DNA of 64,000 nucleotides, taken from NCBI RefSeq assembly GCF_002305875.1, contig NZ_CP022098.1, forward strand, positions 10,540,001-10,604,000. Direction: 5' to 3'. This DNA is from Cystobacter fuscus. GTDB lineage: Bacteria > Myxococcota > Myxococcia > Myxococcales > Myxococcaceae. Under the pieces are notes generated by a model. The model was not told the DNA's origin and searched no databases. It saw only the letters and a program-made list of their open reading frames with translations. Position numbers and translations under genes: made by a program. Positions 20,209 through 28,890 of this stretch are shown here, piece by piece (position 1 is the stretch's first letter; each line of letters starts with the position of its first letter).

Positions 20209-20274
20209 GAACACGGATTCCCCGCCCCTCGCACCTCACAGGACTTTGACTTCGGGGTGACCGTGGGCGAACAT

Positions 20275-20294
20275 CACCACCTGGTCTGGTGGTG
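20275..20294. repeat. Short perfect inverted repeat upstream of the receiver gene
   Basis: CACCACC (20275-20281) and GGTGGTG (20288-20294) form a perfect 7-bp inverted repeat with a 6-base loop, directly before the 11-G tract. It could be an operator or an mRNA hairpin; no T-run follows, so a terminator is unlikely. Confidence 0.4.
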
Positions 20295-20297
20295 TGT

Positions 20298-20308
20298 GGG
20301 GGGGGGGG
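20298..20308 (+). repeat. Homopolymeric G tract (11 G)
   Basis: Eleven consecutive G residues lie 20 bases upstream of the receiver-domain start. The frame opened by GTG 20257 passes through the tract in phase with the receiver gene, so a change in G number would disconnect any translation starting there. Such tracts are known slippage sites in other bacteria; activity here is inference. Confidence 0.6.
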
Positions 20309-20328
20309 ATATTGCATGGAGATGCTCA

Positions 20329-20949
20329 ATGAAGTCGGCCACCGTTGTGCCTGAAGTGATGGCGACGTCCACGTCACGTTCCACGTCGATCTCTCCCGAG
20401 TCGGCGCGTCCCACGGGTGCGTCCGGGGGCGCGGTGACCCGTCCCGGCATGCTGCCCGAGACGCCGCGGCCCTTTGGCACGCTCAACGCCGAGACGGCGC
20501 GCGCCTTCGCCGTGGCGGCCCACGAGACCCGCCCCTTCGCCCGTCCCGAGCCGGGCGTGAAGCCCCAGCGCGTGCTGCTGGTGGACGACAGCCGCTCCAT
20601 CCGCACGCTGCTCAAGATCTACCTGATGGCGCGCGCCTTCGAGTACATCGAGGCGGAGTCGGCCGAGGCGGCGCTGGCGGAGTTGGAGAAGCAGCCGGTG
20701 GACCTCATCCTCACCGACTTCCACATGGACGGGATGAACGGGGCGGACCTCGCCGCCGCGGTGCGCGCGCACAAGGACCCGAGGGTGACGCGCACGCCCA
20801 TCCTGATGATGACGGGCGACGCGAACGCGGCCGAGGTGCGCAACAAGGGCCAGAAGGCGGGCATCAACGCCTTCGTGCGCAAGCCGGTGAGCTGCGCCCA
20901 GCTCATGACGCTGGTGGACACCATCCTCCCGGCGCCGAAGAAGGAATAG
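20329..20949 (+). CDS. Response regulator receiver protein with disordered N-terminal extension
   Basis: Protein of 206 residues: about 75 residues rich in Ser/Thr/Pro/Ala, followed by a single receiver domain (VLLVDDSRSIRTLL, phospho-acceptor in LILTDFHMDGMNG, LMMTGD, and Lys in FVRKPVS). No output domain follows. The ATG at 20329 is used here; an in-phase GTG at 20257 would add 24 residues through the poly-G tract, and Met11 is another option. The receiver resembles CheY-type chemotaxis or motility regulators, but no kinase gene is adjacent. Confidence 0.85.
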   Translation: MKSATVVPEVMATSTSRSTSISPESARPTGASGGAVTRPGMLPETPRPFGTLNAETARAFAVAAHETRPFARPEPGVKPQRVLLVDDSRSIRTLLKIYLMARAFEYIEAESAEAALAELEKQPVDLILTDFHMDGMNGADLAAAVRAHKDPRVTRTPILMMTGDANAAEVRNKGQKAGINAFVRKPVSCAQLMTLVDTILPAPKKE

Positions 20950-20959
20950 CCCCAGCGCC

Positions 20960-21577
20960 TCAGGGGGCCGACAGAGCCGCGCGAGCCCTGCGCTTGCGGA
21001 CGGCCTCGGCCAGGCGAATGGCGAAGAGCAGCGCGAGCACCCCGCCATAGACGAGCGGCTCGGTCACGTCCTGCTTCACCCGCCACACGAAGTGCACCAC
21101 CCCCAGGGACACCGACACGTAGACGAGCCGGTGCAACCGCTGCCAGCGGGGAAAGCCCAGGCGGCGCACCATGCGCTGGGTGCTGGTGACGGCCAGGGGC
21201 ACGAGCAGCACCAGCGCCAGGAAGCCCACGGTGATGAAGGGCCGCTTCGCGATGTCCTCGACGAGGGCGCCCAGGCGCAGGCCCTGATCCACCGCCACGT
21301 AGACGAGGAAGTGCAGCAGCGCGTAGCCAAAGCCGAGCAGGCCCAGCAGCTTGCGCACGCGCGGGGGCCACGTCCACCCGGTGACGAGCTTGAGCGGCGT
21401 ACACGCGAGCGAGGCCACCAGGACGATGAGGGCGAGCATCCCCGTCTGGTTGAGCACGCGCTCGATGGGATTGGCGCCCAGGGTGCCGTGCGCGAAGTCG
21501 AGCAGCATCAGCGCCAGCGGAGACAGGCCTCCCACGAGGAAGGCCGGCTTGAGCCAGGGAAGCGGGGGCGAGGCCAT
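20960..21577 (-). CDS. msrQ: MsrQ-like haem-binding membrane subunit
   Basis: Inner-membrane b-type cytochrome of 205 residues (YedZ/MsrQ, ferric-reductase-like transmembrane domain) that passes electrons from the quinone pool or a flavin reductase to the periplasmic methionine sulfoxide reductase MsrP. Six hydrophobic helices are visible; haem-ligand-type histidines occur in ALLHFLVYV, RLHRLVYVS and VVHFVW. Start at 21577 (MASPPLPWLK) follows the msrP stop by five bases on the same strand, the standard msrPQ order. The C-terminus is basic. Confidence 0.92.
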   Translation of the reverse strand: MASPPLPWLKPAFLVGGLSPLALMLLDFAHGTLGANPIERVLNQTGMLALIVLVASLACTPLKLVTGWTWPPRVRKLLGLLGFGYALLHFLVYVAVDQGLRLGALVEDIAKRPFITVGFLALVLLVPLAVTSTQRMVRRLGFPRWQRLHRLVYVSVSLGVVHFVWRVKQDVTEPLVYGGVLALLFAIRLAEAVRKRRARAALSAP

Positions 21578-21582
21578 GGGCG

Positions 21583-22605
<1,023 letters not shown>

Positions 22606-22627
22606 AACGCCTCAACCCCCCATCCGG

Positions 22628-23386
22628 TTACAAGCCCACGGCCCGCTCGGGGGGCGCCGCGGCGGCACGAGCCCGGGCATCCCGCATCCTCCACAACGCC
22701 CACCAGGGGGTGGAGGGGGATTCGTGGTGCTCCCAGTGGTAGCCGAAGAAGTAGCAGGAGAGCATGGCCCACAGGTGGTTGCGCGGCAGGGAGCGCGCAT
22801 GGTGGGGCCGCATCTCCGGGGTGTCGGGGCGCCGGTGCGGCAGGTAGGTGCCGAAGTAGAAGAGCTGCACCGTGCCCATGACGGCGGGCGCCACCCAGAA
22901 GGCCCAGATGCGCCACGGCGCCACGCCCAGCCACAGCAGCACGTTGAACTTGGCCGCCATGACGAGGAACTGGGGCCACGTCATGTAGCGAACCATGAAG
23001 GTGGTGAACCAGGGCCAGAAGGACTGGGTGCGGGTGGAGAAGTCCGGATCGTCCGGACCGGTGGGGTCGGCGTGGTGGGCGCGGTGGTTGACCACCAGGC
23101 GCCGGTACGACAGGCCCGCGAAGAGGAAACAGGCGAGCGTGCCCACGGTCTCATTGACCCACCGGTGGCGACTCACCGTGCCGTGCATGGCGTCATGGCC
23201 GGTGATGAACAGGCCCGTGCACAGGTAGGCCTGCAGCGCGATGTGCAGCCAGGCGAGCGGCGAGGCAAGCGACAGCCGCGTGCCCACGAGCAACCAGACG
23301 AGGTGGCCCAGCCACGCGCCGATGACAGTGAGCGCGATGAGGACACCCCAGGGACCGCGAGGAACGTGGCTGCGCATGGGACACAT
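22628..23386 (-). CDS. Membrane di-iron enzyme, CrtW-type carotenoid ketolase or fatty-acid desaturase
   Basis: Integral membrane protein of 252 residues from the fatty-acid desaturase/CrtW superfamily. The histidine clusters that bind two irons are present: GHDAMHG, NHRAHHADP with the following DDPDF, and the C-terminal YHWEHHESPSTPWW. The last pattern (HWEHH-x-x-P-x-x-PWW) is typical of CrtW beta-carotene ketolases rather than acyl desaturases. Keto-carotenoids are known in Stigmatella-type myxobacteria, so a ketolase role is plausible but not shown: no crt genes are adjacent. About four to five membrane helices are visible. Starts at 23386 or 23377 (Met4) are both possible. Confidence 0.75.
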   Translation of the reverse strand: MCPMRSHVPRGPWGVLIALTVIGAWLGHLVWLLVGTRLSLASPLAWLHIALQAYLCTGLFITGHDAMHGTVSRHRWVNETVGTLACFLFAGLSYRRLVVNHRAHHADPTGPDDPDFSTRTQSFWPWFTTFMVRYMTWPQFLVMAAKFNVLLWLGVAPWRIWAFWVAPAVMGTVQLFYFGTYLPHRRPDTPEMRPHHARSLPRNHLWAMLSCYFFGYHWEHHESPSTPWWALWRMRDARARAAAAPPERAVGL

Positions 23387-23405
23387 GTCTCATCATGGCT
23401 CCACC

Positions 23406-23433
23406 CCTCGTGCACGGGAAAACGCGCACGAGG
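23406..23433. repeat. Inverted repeat upstream of the CrtW-like gene
   Basis: CCTCGTGC (23406-23413) and GCACGAGG (23426-23433) form a perfect 8-bp inverted repeat with a 12-base spacer, 20 bases upstream of the CrtW-like start. It may be an operator. The rest of the 325-base gap (23387-23711) contains no convincing gene; it must hold promoters for both divergent neighbours, but I see no clear -35/-10 pair. Confidence 0.35.
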
Positions 23434-23711
23434 CCCACGCGGCCAACACGACGAGCGGCCAACCCGAGGGGTGCTTCTGGATTCGGCGGTGAGCAACTCC
23501 CCGGCGGAGGGGGCGCGGCCCGTTGACCACGGAACATCGCGGTGGAGAAACCAACCATGGCTTGCGCGCGGGCAATGGAGGGTAAAACCCCAGCTCGGCC
23601 ATGCGCGCTACGCTTGGAGGACGTATGCCCATGGGATCCATCGCTCGCCGCCTCCGCACGGCATGTACGCATCTGTTGAAGCGCTGTTCCAGGTAAGACA
23701 GGTGAGCCAAT

Positions 23712-24194
23712 ATGGAAACCGTCAGGCTTGACGCTCTTCGGAGCCAGATCGAATCTGCGTTCGACCATGCGCACCCTCCGGCGGAGGATCGCATTGGCTA
23801 CAATCCCGACGACTGGGAGAGTGCCGAGCTGTCCCAAGCCTTCAAGGGACGGCACTGGAAGGACTTGTCCCTGGCCGAGCTGCAATACCACAGCATCTCG
23901 TTCACGAGTTCGGAAGGATTCCGTTACTACCTTCCCGCCTACCTGATGGGCGCATTGGCGGACTACGGCAACCTGATGCCACACACCGTGTACGGCCTCA
24001 CCCTGCCAGAGGGCACATCCTCCCAGGACGAGAAACTTCGTCACTGGCAGCTCGAACGCTTCGATGGCCTCTCATCGGCTCAAAAGCACGCAGTCCGATG
24101 CTTCTTGGAATACGCCAGGGACGAGGCGTCTTCCTACTTCACCCAGGGCCAGGCGCCCTCCCTCGCCCTCGCGAGGTACTGGGGACGATTCTGA
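23712..24194 (+). CDS. DUF6714-like protein of unknown function
   Basis: Soluble protein of 160 residues resembling the DUF6714 family. Features: N-terminal helix (LRSQIESAFDHA), the segment FTSSEGFRYYLPAYLMGAL in the middle, and a C-terminal end ALARYWGRF. A good AGGTGA ribosome site precedes the ATG. Codon use is visibly less GC-biased than in flanking housekeeping genes, fitting acquired DNA. A second, broken copy of its 3' end lies at 27003-27065 beyond the toxin/immunity pair. Similar small Trp/Tyr-rich proteins often sit beside polymorphic toxin loci, so an accessory immunity role is possible but unproven. Confidence 0.72.
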   Translation: METVRLDALRSQIESAFDHAHPPAEDRIGYNPDDWESAELSQAFKGRHWKDLSLAELQYHSISFTSSEGFRYYLPAYLMGALADYGNLMPHTVYGLTLPEGTSSQDEKLRHWQLERFDGLSSAQKHAVRCFLEYARDEASSYFTQGQAPSLALARYWGRF

Positions 24195-24195
24195 G
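24176..24195 (+). repeat. 20-bp direct repeat, copy 1 (3' end of DUF6714 gene)
   Basis: GTACTGGGGACGATTCTGAG, identical to 27047-27066 in the same orientation. It covers the last codons (Tyr-Trp-Gly-Arg-Phe-stop) of the intact DUF6714-like gene. The two copies bracket the toxin/immunity genes with 2,871 bases between their first positions. Confidence 0.85.
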
Positions 24196-24211
24196 ATACC
24201 GCTGCTCCGTG

Positions 24212-25456
24212 CTACGCCACGGGCTTCCTTTTGAGACGGGACAGGTGCTCCTCGCCACTCTCCACGAAGCACCGCACCAGTTCGGCCTGTCCCTCCGCGC
24301 CGTGCTCCAGCACGTACCCCAGTTCCGAGGGCAGCAACGCCTTGACGGTGACGAGCTTCACCGCCCCATAGGGTGTGGAGAAGTGACTCGGCAGCGTGCG
24401 TGACGCCACGCCCAGCAGCACAGCCACCCTGCCCTCCTCAGTGACGAGGGACCTGGGCATGCCCTTGCCGGACACCTCCATGGAGAAGAGGCCCGCCTTT
24501 ACCCCCTCGCGCACGTGCTCGTGCTCGGCGACTTCATCCGCCACACGGTCCAGCAGCAGCAGGGGCCACCCCTTCGAGATGTCCTTCACGGCCGCGTCCA
24601 CCTCCAGGGCGAGTTCCAGACCGAAGCCCACGGAGGGCTCCAGGCGCTCGATGAAGGGGTCCGAGAGTCCGTGCGTGACCAGCAGCGTACGCCCTGCCTC
24701 GCGACGGATGACGCTCCAGAGCTGCCTCTGGCCCGGCCACGAGCCGCTCATGGCGATGGGCATGAAGACTTCCTTGTCCAGCGAGCCCAGGGTGCGCCAG
24801 GCCGCCTCACGAGCGGAGGCCGCCGTCTCCAGTAGTTCGCGGCTCTTCCGGTCCCGCGCGCGCTCCTCCGCACTGATGGTGCTGGGGCCGGTCACCTCCT
24901 GGAACTTCGTCCCCGTCGCGCCCAGTTCCTCAAGGGCCTCCTTGATGGCCTCGGAGACGACGATGGCGACCCAGCCCCAGGTACGGAACACCTGGGCATC
25001 GCCCACCTTCGCGGGGTCGATGCGCATGCCGATCACGGACCGGTACTCTCCGAGCTGGTCTGGCAGTCCATGCTCCGGTGTCACGTAGCGCACCTCGTCG
25101 GAAGCCTCGTCGTCGATACACTTCACGACACGCGTGATGTTGAGAAGGAAGTATGGCTCGCTCTGTCCCTCCACCTCTGCCGGAATGAGCTGCACATCGC
25201 TGGGGGCCAGCCTAGCGAACACGGCGGCCACCCTGGCATCGACCACGGGAATCGACGAACCCGCCAGCAAGGAGAAGTCGAGCGCCTTGCCAGGGGCATA
25301 GATAGGAATCCGGATTCGCCCCTCGACGAGAGCGGGCTCGCCCTGCTCGAACAACCAGGTACGAATCTCCTGCTCCCGCTCATCCAGAGGACTTCCCAGT
25401 TCCCACCGGCCCGGGGTGTAGACGTCATCGACCAGTCTGAAATACCGCTTCGCCAT
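24212..25456 (-). CDS. Two-domain immunity protein (Imm11-like + SUFU-like)
   Basis: Protein of 414 residues with no signal peptide. Residues 1-190 resemble the Imm11/MXAN_0049 immunity domain: YFRLVDDVYTPGRWELG, DFSLLAGSSIPVVDARV, DVQLIPAEVEG, TRVVKCIDDEASDEV and FRTWGWVAIVVSEAIKEAL. Residues about 215-400 resemble suppressor-of-fused (SUFU) immunity domains: AAWRTLGSLDKEVF, HGLSDPFIERL, VADEVAEHEHVREGVK, LLGVASRTLPSHF, VKALLPSELGYVLEHG. Both are known immunity folds in polymorphic toxin systems. It starts 9 bases after the toxin gene with an AGGAG site that overlaps the toxin stop codon, so translation is coupled. A fused pair of immunity domains could neutralise more than one toxin. Confidence 0.82.
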   Translation of the reverse strand: MAKRYFRLVDDVYTPGRWELGSPLDEREQEIRTWLFEQGEPALVEGRIRIPIYAPGKALDFSLLAGSSIPVVDARVAAVFARLAPSDVQLIPAEVEGQSEPYFLLNITRVVKCIDDEASDEVRYVTPEHGLPDQLGEYRSVIGMRIDPAKVGDAQVFRTWGWVAIVVSEAIKEALEELGATGTKFQEVTGPSTISAEERARDRKSRELLETAASAREAAWRTLGSLDKEVFMPIAMSGSWPGQRQLWSVIRREAGRTLLVTHGLSDPFIERLEPSVGFGLELALEVDAAVKDISKGWPLLLLDRVADEVAEHEHVREGVKAGLFSMEVSGKGMPRSLVTEEGRVAVLLGVASRTLPSHFSTPYGAVKLVTVKALLPSELGYVLEHGAEGQAELVRCFVESGEEHLSRLKRKPVA

Positions 25457-25465
25457 GAAGAACTC

Positions 25466-26902
25466 CTAGGGCGGTGACCTCTTGGTCGTCAGCAGCTTGT
25501 TGAGCCTGCTGCCCTTCGTGGTGATTTCCGCGGCCAACTCACGGAGCGCTTGCCGCAATGCCACGGCGCACTCCTGCTGATTGGGACACCGTGCCGTCGC
25601 CCTCTTCAAGTGGTCAAGGACGGCTTGATGGTACTCCTTGGGATGAGGTCCCTTGTGCCCGAACAGTGGAACCGTATTCGCCGGATCCTTCATCGACATG
25701 CCCGCCTTGTCGAAGAATGGCTTGAGCTTCTGCGTCCAAGGCCCGCCACGGACGGTGGCAATCGTGTTCTCGATGGTGGCGATGTGATGCACGTCCGGCT
25801 TCTTCTTCGGCGGGTCCACGCGTGCCGGAGAGCCCCTCGCGGCCATGCTCACGGCATTTGCGGGCAGGACGACACTGAAGGTGCCCTCAGCCACGGCGAC
25901 CTTCACCTTGTCCGCTTCCTGCACGGCCGTGAGCACGTCTCGGATGCCGGCATGGGACTTGAGCGTACCGGCGGCTTTCGCGAAGCCCGGTAGCGTTGGG
26001 GCCTTGGACACGAGCGCCGCCGACTCCCCTACCGCCGCCGTGCCCAGCAGGAGCAGAATCCGCACGCTGTTGGGCCCGATGACCTTGCCGAAGCGGTCCC
26101 CCGCCTCGCGCAGCTCCGCGAACGTGCTGGCCTCCGCCGCCTCCTCCCAGAGCAGGAAGTAAGCTCGAACCAGGTCGAAGAGCTCCCAGCCCAGGTAGCC
26201 CCACATGAGCAAGGCGAGTGCAGCGGCGACGCCTTTGGAAACGGGCTCGGGTGCCGCGACCAGGGCCATGTATCCAATGAGAGTGAGGCTCAGCGTCGTC
26301 CAGAGCTGCGTCGTGGAGAACATGCCGCGCAGCTGCGCGTCCCGGGCCTCCAGCGCCGCATCCAAGGAAAGTGCCAGGGCGAGGTCGCGCTTGTCCTCAC
26401 CGTCCAGGCCCGGCCCGTCCTTGAACAACTCCAGGCAGTCGCCCGACGTGCCTCGCCGCTCGCAGAACCCCCCGTAGGACCGCGCCAATGGGGTACGCCA
26501 CTCCTCTCCCGTGAGCGGGACGGAGGTGGCCAGCGCCAGCTTCCGGTGGAGGTAGAGCGGGACGTGGGAGCCGGCCACCCGCAGCGGCATATTCAGCACC
26601 AGGGTGGTGAGGGCTTCGTTGAGTTCGAAATCGCTCACCTGCACGGCCCCGAATCGGGTGGGCAGGGAGAGGCGAACCAGCTCGTCCGCGACCTCATCCG
26701 CCTCCACCTCTTCGGCCTCCGCTTCAGCCGTGGGAGACTCGGCGGCCTCATGGAAATGGGGTGTCAGTGGCGTGTACAGGCCGCCCCGAGGCACACCCGT
26801 GGCGCATGCTGCATTGAGGAAGAGGACGATGAGCAACCAGCCGCGCAGCAGGAGGCTCAGCCGAGCGCCAGGCAGGCACGGGCCAACAAGACGGGTGGAC
26901 AC
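25466..26902 (-). CDS. Lipoprotein polymorphic toxin with C-terminal AHH nuclease domain (SitA-like)
   Basis: Protein of 478 residues. The N-terminus is a lipoprotein signal (LLIVLFLNAAC lipobox, Cys about 33), followed by an acidic Ala/Glu stretch. A middle domain contains two hydrophobic segments (about 205-225 and 230-250) and a helical region. The C-terminal about 120 residues are an AHH-type HNH-fold nuclease: VHHIATIENT, then FFDKAGMSMKDPANTVPL, GHKGPHPKEYH and LDHLKRA. Start GTG 26902 has GGAGGTG upstream. Lipoprotein toxins with variable C-terminal domains, exchanged by TraAB outer-membrane fusion, are the SitA class in Myxococcus; classification here rests on architecture and the immunity partner downstream. 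Confidence 0.82.
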   Translation of the reverse strand: MSTRLVGPCLPGARLSLLLRGWLLIVLFLNAACATGVPRGGLYTPLTPHFHEAAESPTAEAEAEEVEADEVADELVRLSLPTRFGAVQVSDFELNEALTTLVLNMPLRVAGSHVPLYLHRKLALATSVPLTGEEWRTPLARSYGGFCERRGTSGDCLELFKDGPGLDGEDKRDLALALSLDAALEARDAQLRGMFSTTQLWTTLSLTLIGYMALVAAPEPVSKGVAAALALLMWGYLGWELFDLVRAYFLLWEEAAEASTFAELREAGDRFGKVIGPNSVRILLLLGTAAVGESAALVSKAPTLPGFAKAAGTLKSHAGIRDVLTAVQEADKVKVAVAEGTFSVVLPANAVSMAARGSPARVDPPKKKPDVHHIATIENTIATVRGGPWTQKLKPFFDKAGMSMKDPANTVPLFGHKGPHPKEYHQAVLDHLKRATARCPNQQECAVALRQALRELAAEITTKGSRLNKLLTTKRSPP

Positions 26903-27002
26903 GGCGCACCTCCAGAAGCAACGCGACTAAAAGTCTTCGCTCCAGAACTACACGGAGATACGGGTGCGCCCGTCAAACCACCGGGAGTGGCAATCACACA
27001 AA

Positions 27003-27065
27003 GCGCGGGAGTTCCCAGAAGGAGGCCCCACCCTGGCGCTTGCCTTGTACTGGGGACGATTCTGA
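27003..27065 (+). pseudogene. 3' remnant of a DUF6714 paralogue
   Basis: In frame with TGA 27063-27065 the translation ends GGPTLALALYWGRF, against QAPSLALARYWGRF at the end of the intact gene at 23712-24194. Only about 20 residues are recognisable and no start lies in range. The sequence difference outside the last 20 bases shows that this is a diverged paralogue and not a simple recent duplication. It marks the far edge of the toxin/immunity cassette. Confidence 0.7.
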
Positions 27066-27066
27066 G
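27047..27066 (+). repeat. 20-bp direct repeat, copy 2
   Basis: Identical to 24176-24195 and in the same orientation; it is the 3' end of the DUF6714 remnant. It could reflect homologous or illegitimate recombination that inserted or reshuffled the toxin/immunity genes between two DUF6714 genes. Confidence 0.85.
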
Positions 27067-27106
27067 TCGGTTCCAGAATGTCCCCAGGGGTGTCACATAA
27101 GCACGA

Positions 27107-28825
27107 CTACCGGCCCACCACGGGGGCGTTGCCGAACTCGGCGGTGAGCTTGTCCGCGGTGACGTAGCGCGGCTCGATGTCCACCGGCACGTTCTCCAGC
27201 TTGTCCAGCACGCGCTTCACCTCGGGACGCACCACGCCCATCTTCGCGAGCAGCGCCTCGGCGCCAGCGCGGTCCCCGTGGGCCTGCAACTCCATGAGCT
27301 GCTTCGTCAGCGCGGTGACGGACTCGCGCACCTTGCCCGGCACCACGGAGAAGGTGCCATCCTTGGCCACCACCACCGCGCCCGTGTCGAGGAAGTGATT
27401 GAGCTGCAACGCAATGCCCTTGCCGTGCGCCTCGTTGATGCCGAAGCGGATGGAGCGGAACGCCGACGCCAGGAACGTCGTGTACATGGTGCGCTCCATC
27501 TCCTTGCCGATGACGCCCTTGTCCACGAGCGATTGCAACGCCCACAGGCCGGAGATGTCCGCCTTGGCCTCCTCGAGCGCGCTGGACGCCACCTGGAGCG
27601 CCTGACGCACCGTGGTCTGCTTGCCTTCCACGGTGATGTTGTGGGGACCCAGGCCGTGCATCAACTCGTGCATGAGGATGTGGGTGAAGAAGGCGTCGAA
27701 GGAGACGTCCTTGCGATCCTTCGGCGCGAGCGCCACCTGGGCGATGGGCAGCAGCACACGCTGGAACTTCGCCTCCTGGATGTTCTTGAGCATCACGCGC
27801 TTGGTGCCCTTCTCCGCCGCCACGCGCTCGTCGTTGGGCAGGTTGTAGGCCGCCGTCTGCACGCCCCGGTTGCCATCCCCCGAGGAGAACAGGCTGTTGA
27901 CGACCCGGATGGGCGCGAGCGCCCCGAGCTTCGGATTGCGCATGGACGGCTCGATGGGGAGCGTGTTCTCCAGCCCCTGCAGCTCGCCGCTGAACTTCGC
28001 GAGCTTCTGCGTCTCGGCGTCATCGCGCACGGCGATGAAGGCCTCGAAGGCGGCCTTGTAGTTGAACCACTCGTCCTCGTAGACCTCGTAGGGCCCGATG
28101 GTCGGCTCGATGCTCGCGTCCAGCTCCATCCACGCCACTTCGCTCGGGTAGTAGTCGTTGCTCAGGAAGCTGGCGGCGCGCTGGGTGAGGAACGCGCGCA
28201 GCGTGGGCTGGGTGGTGAGCTCGGCGGCCTCGAGCAGCAGGCGCGCGGCCTGGGAGAGTTCCCCCTGGTACTCGACGCTGTAGGGCACGGAGACGAAGTT
28301 GCCGTCCGGGCCCCGACGCACGGTGGTGAAGAAGCCCGTGGCCTGCCGCTGCTGGGCCTCGGGCAGGGACTTCACCCACGCCTCGACCTCCGCCTGGCTG
28401 GCGCCGGCCGGGTAGAAGTTGCCCTCGAGCGGCTTGGCGGGCACCCCGGGCGCGAAGGGCGCGTTGTGGTCGAGCCTCGACCAGGGGCCCTTGTTGAGCA
28501 GGAAAGCGTGCAGCCGCTCCTTGCCCAGCGGAGAGGTGTCCTGGAGCAGCGACAGCAGCAGCGTCTCGTTGCCCGCCCAGGCCTGGCGCATGAAGAGCGG
28601 ATCCATGATGCGGGCGGCCTGGAGGATCTTCGCGAGGGCGCGCCGCTCGCTCTCCGGGAGCTTGGAGACATCCACCTGGATGTCCACGGGAGCGAAGCGC
28701 GCCGTCATGCGCTTGAGCTCGGCGGCAGAGGGCAGGCGGGCAGGAGCCGGGGCGGGCTCGGCGGCACCGGCGACGCCCGACAAGAGCAGCGCAGTGGTGG
28801 CGAGGGTGCGGAGGGTACGTTTCAT
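27107..28825 (-). CDS. M49-like zinc metallopeptidase (dipeptidyl-peptidase III-related)
   Basis: Exported protein of 572 residues with a signal peptide (MKRTLRTLATTALLLSGVAGA). The zinc motif His386-Glu-Leu-Met-His390 is followed by GLGPHNIT and, about 40 residues on, EEAKADISGLWALQ, the second zinc-ligand helix. DPP-III proper uses HEXXGH with EECRAE; here the spacing is HEXXH, as in the distant bacterial M49-like family. The middle region SFLSNDYYPSEVAWMELD and GPYEVYEDEWFNYKA matches that family. The start at 28825 is chosen because the signal peptide begins there; an open extension of 23 codons upstream has no signal. It is monocistronic. Confidence 0.82.
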   Translation of the reverse strand: MKRTLRTLATTALLLSGVAGAAEPAPAPARLPSAAELKRMTARFAPVDIQVDVSKLPESERRALAKILQAARIMDPLFMRQAWAGNETLLLSLLQDTSPLGKERLHAFLLNKGPWSRLDHNAPFAPGVPAKPLEGNFYPAGASQAEVEAWVKSLPEAQQRQATGFFTTVRRGPDGNFVSVPYSVEYQGELSQAARLLLEAAELTTQPTLRAFLTQRAASFLSNDYYPSEVAWMELDASIEPTIGPYEVYEDEWFNYKAAFEAFIAVRDDAETQKLAKFSGELQGLENTLPIEPSMRNPKLGALAPIRVVNSLFSSGDGNRGVQTAAYNLPNDERVAAEKGTKRVMLKNIQEAKFQRVLLPIAQVALAPKDRKDVSFDAFFTHILMHELMHGLGPHNITVEGKQTTVRQALQVASSALEEAKADISGLWALQSLVDKGVIGKEMERTMYTTFLASAFRSIRFGINEAHGKGIALQLNHFLDTGAVVVAKDGTFSVVPGKVRESVTALTKQLMELQAHGDRAGAEALLAKMGVVRPEVKRVLDKLENVPVDIEPRYVTADKLTAEFGNAPVVGR

Positions 28826-28890
28826 GGCCGCCCTTTTACCCTCCCGCGCGCCGGGGTGGACAGCGAAGCTCCCGCCGTCGCGCGGCGACT

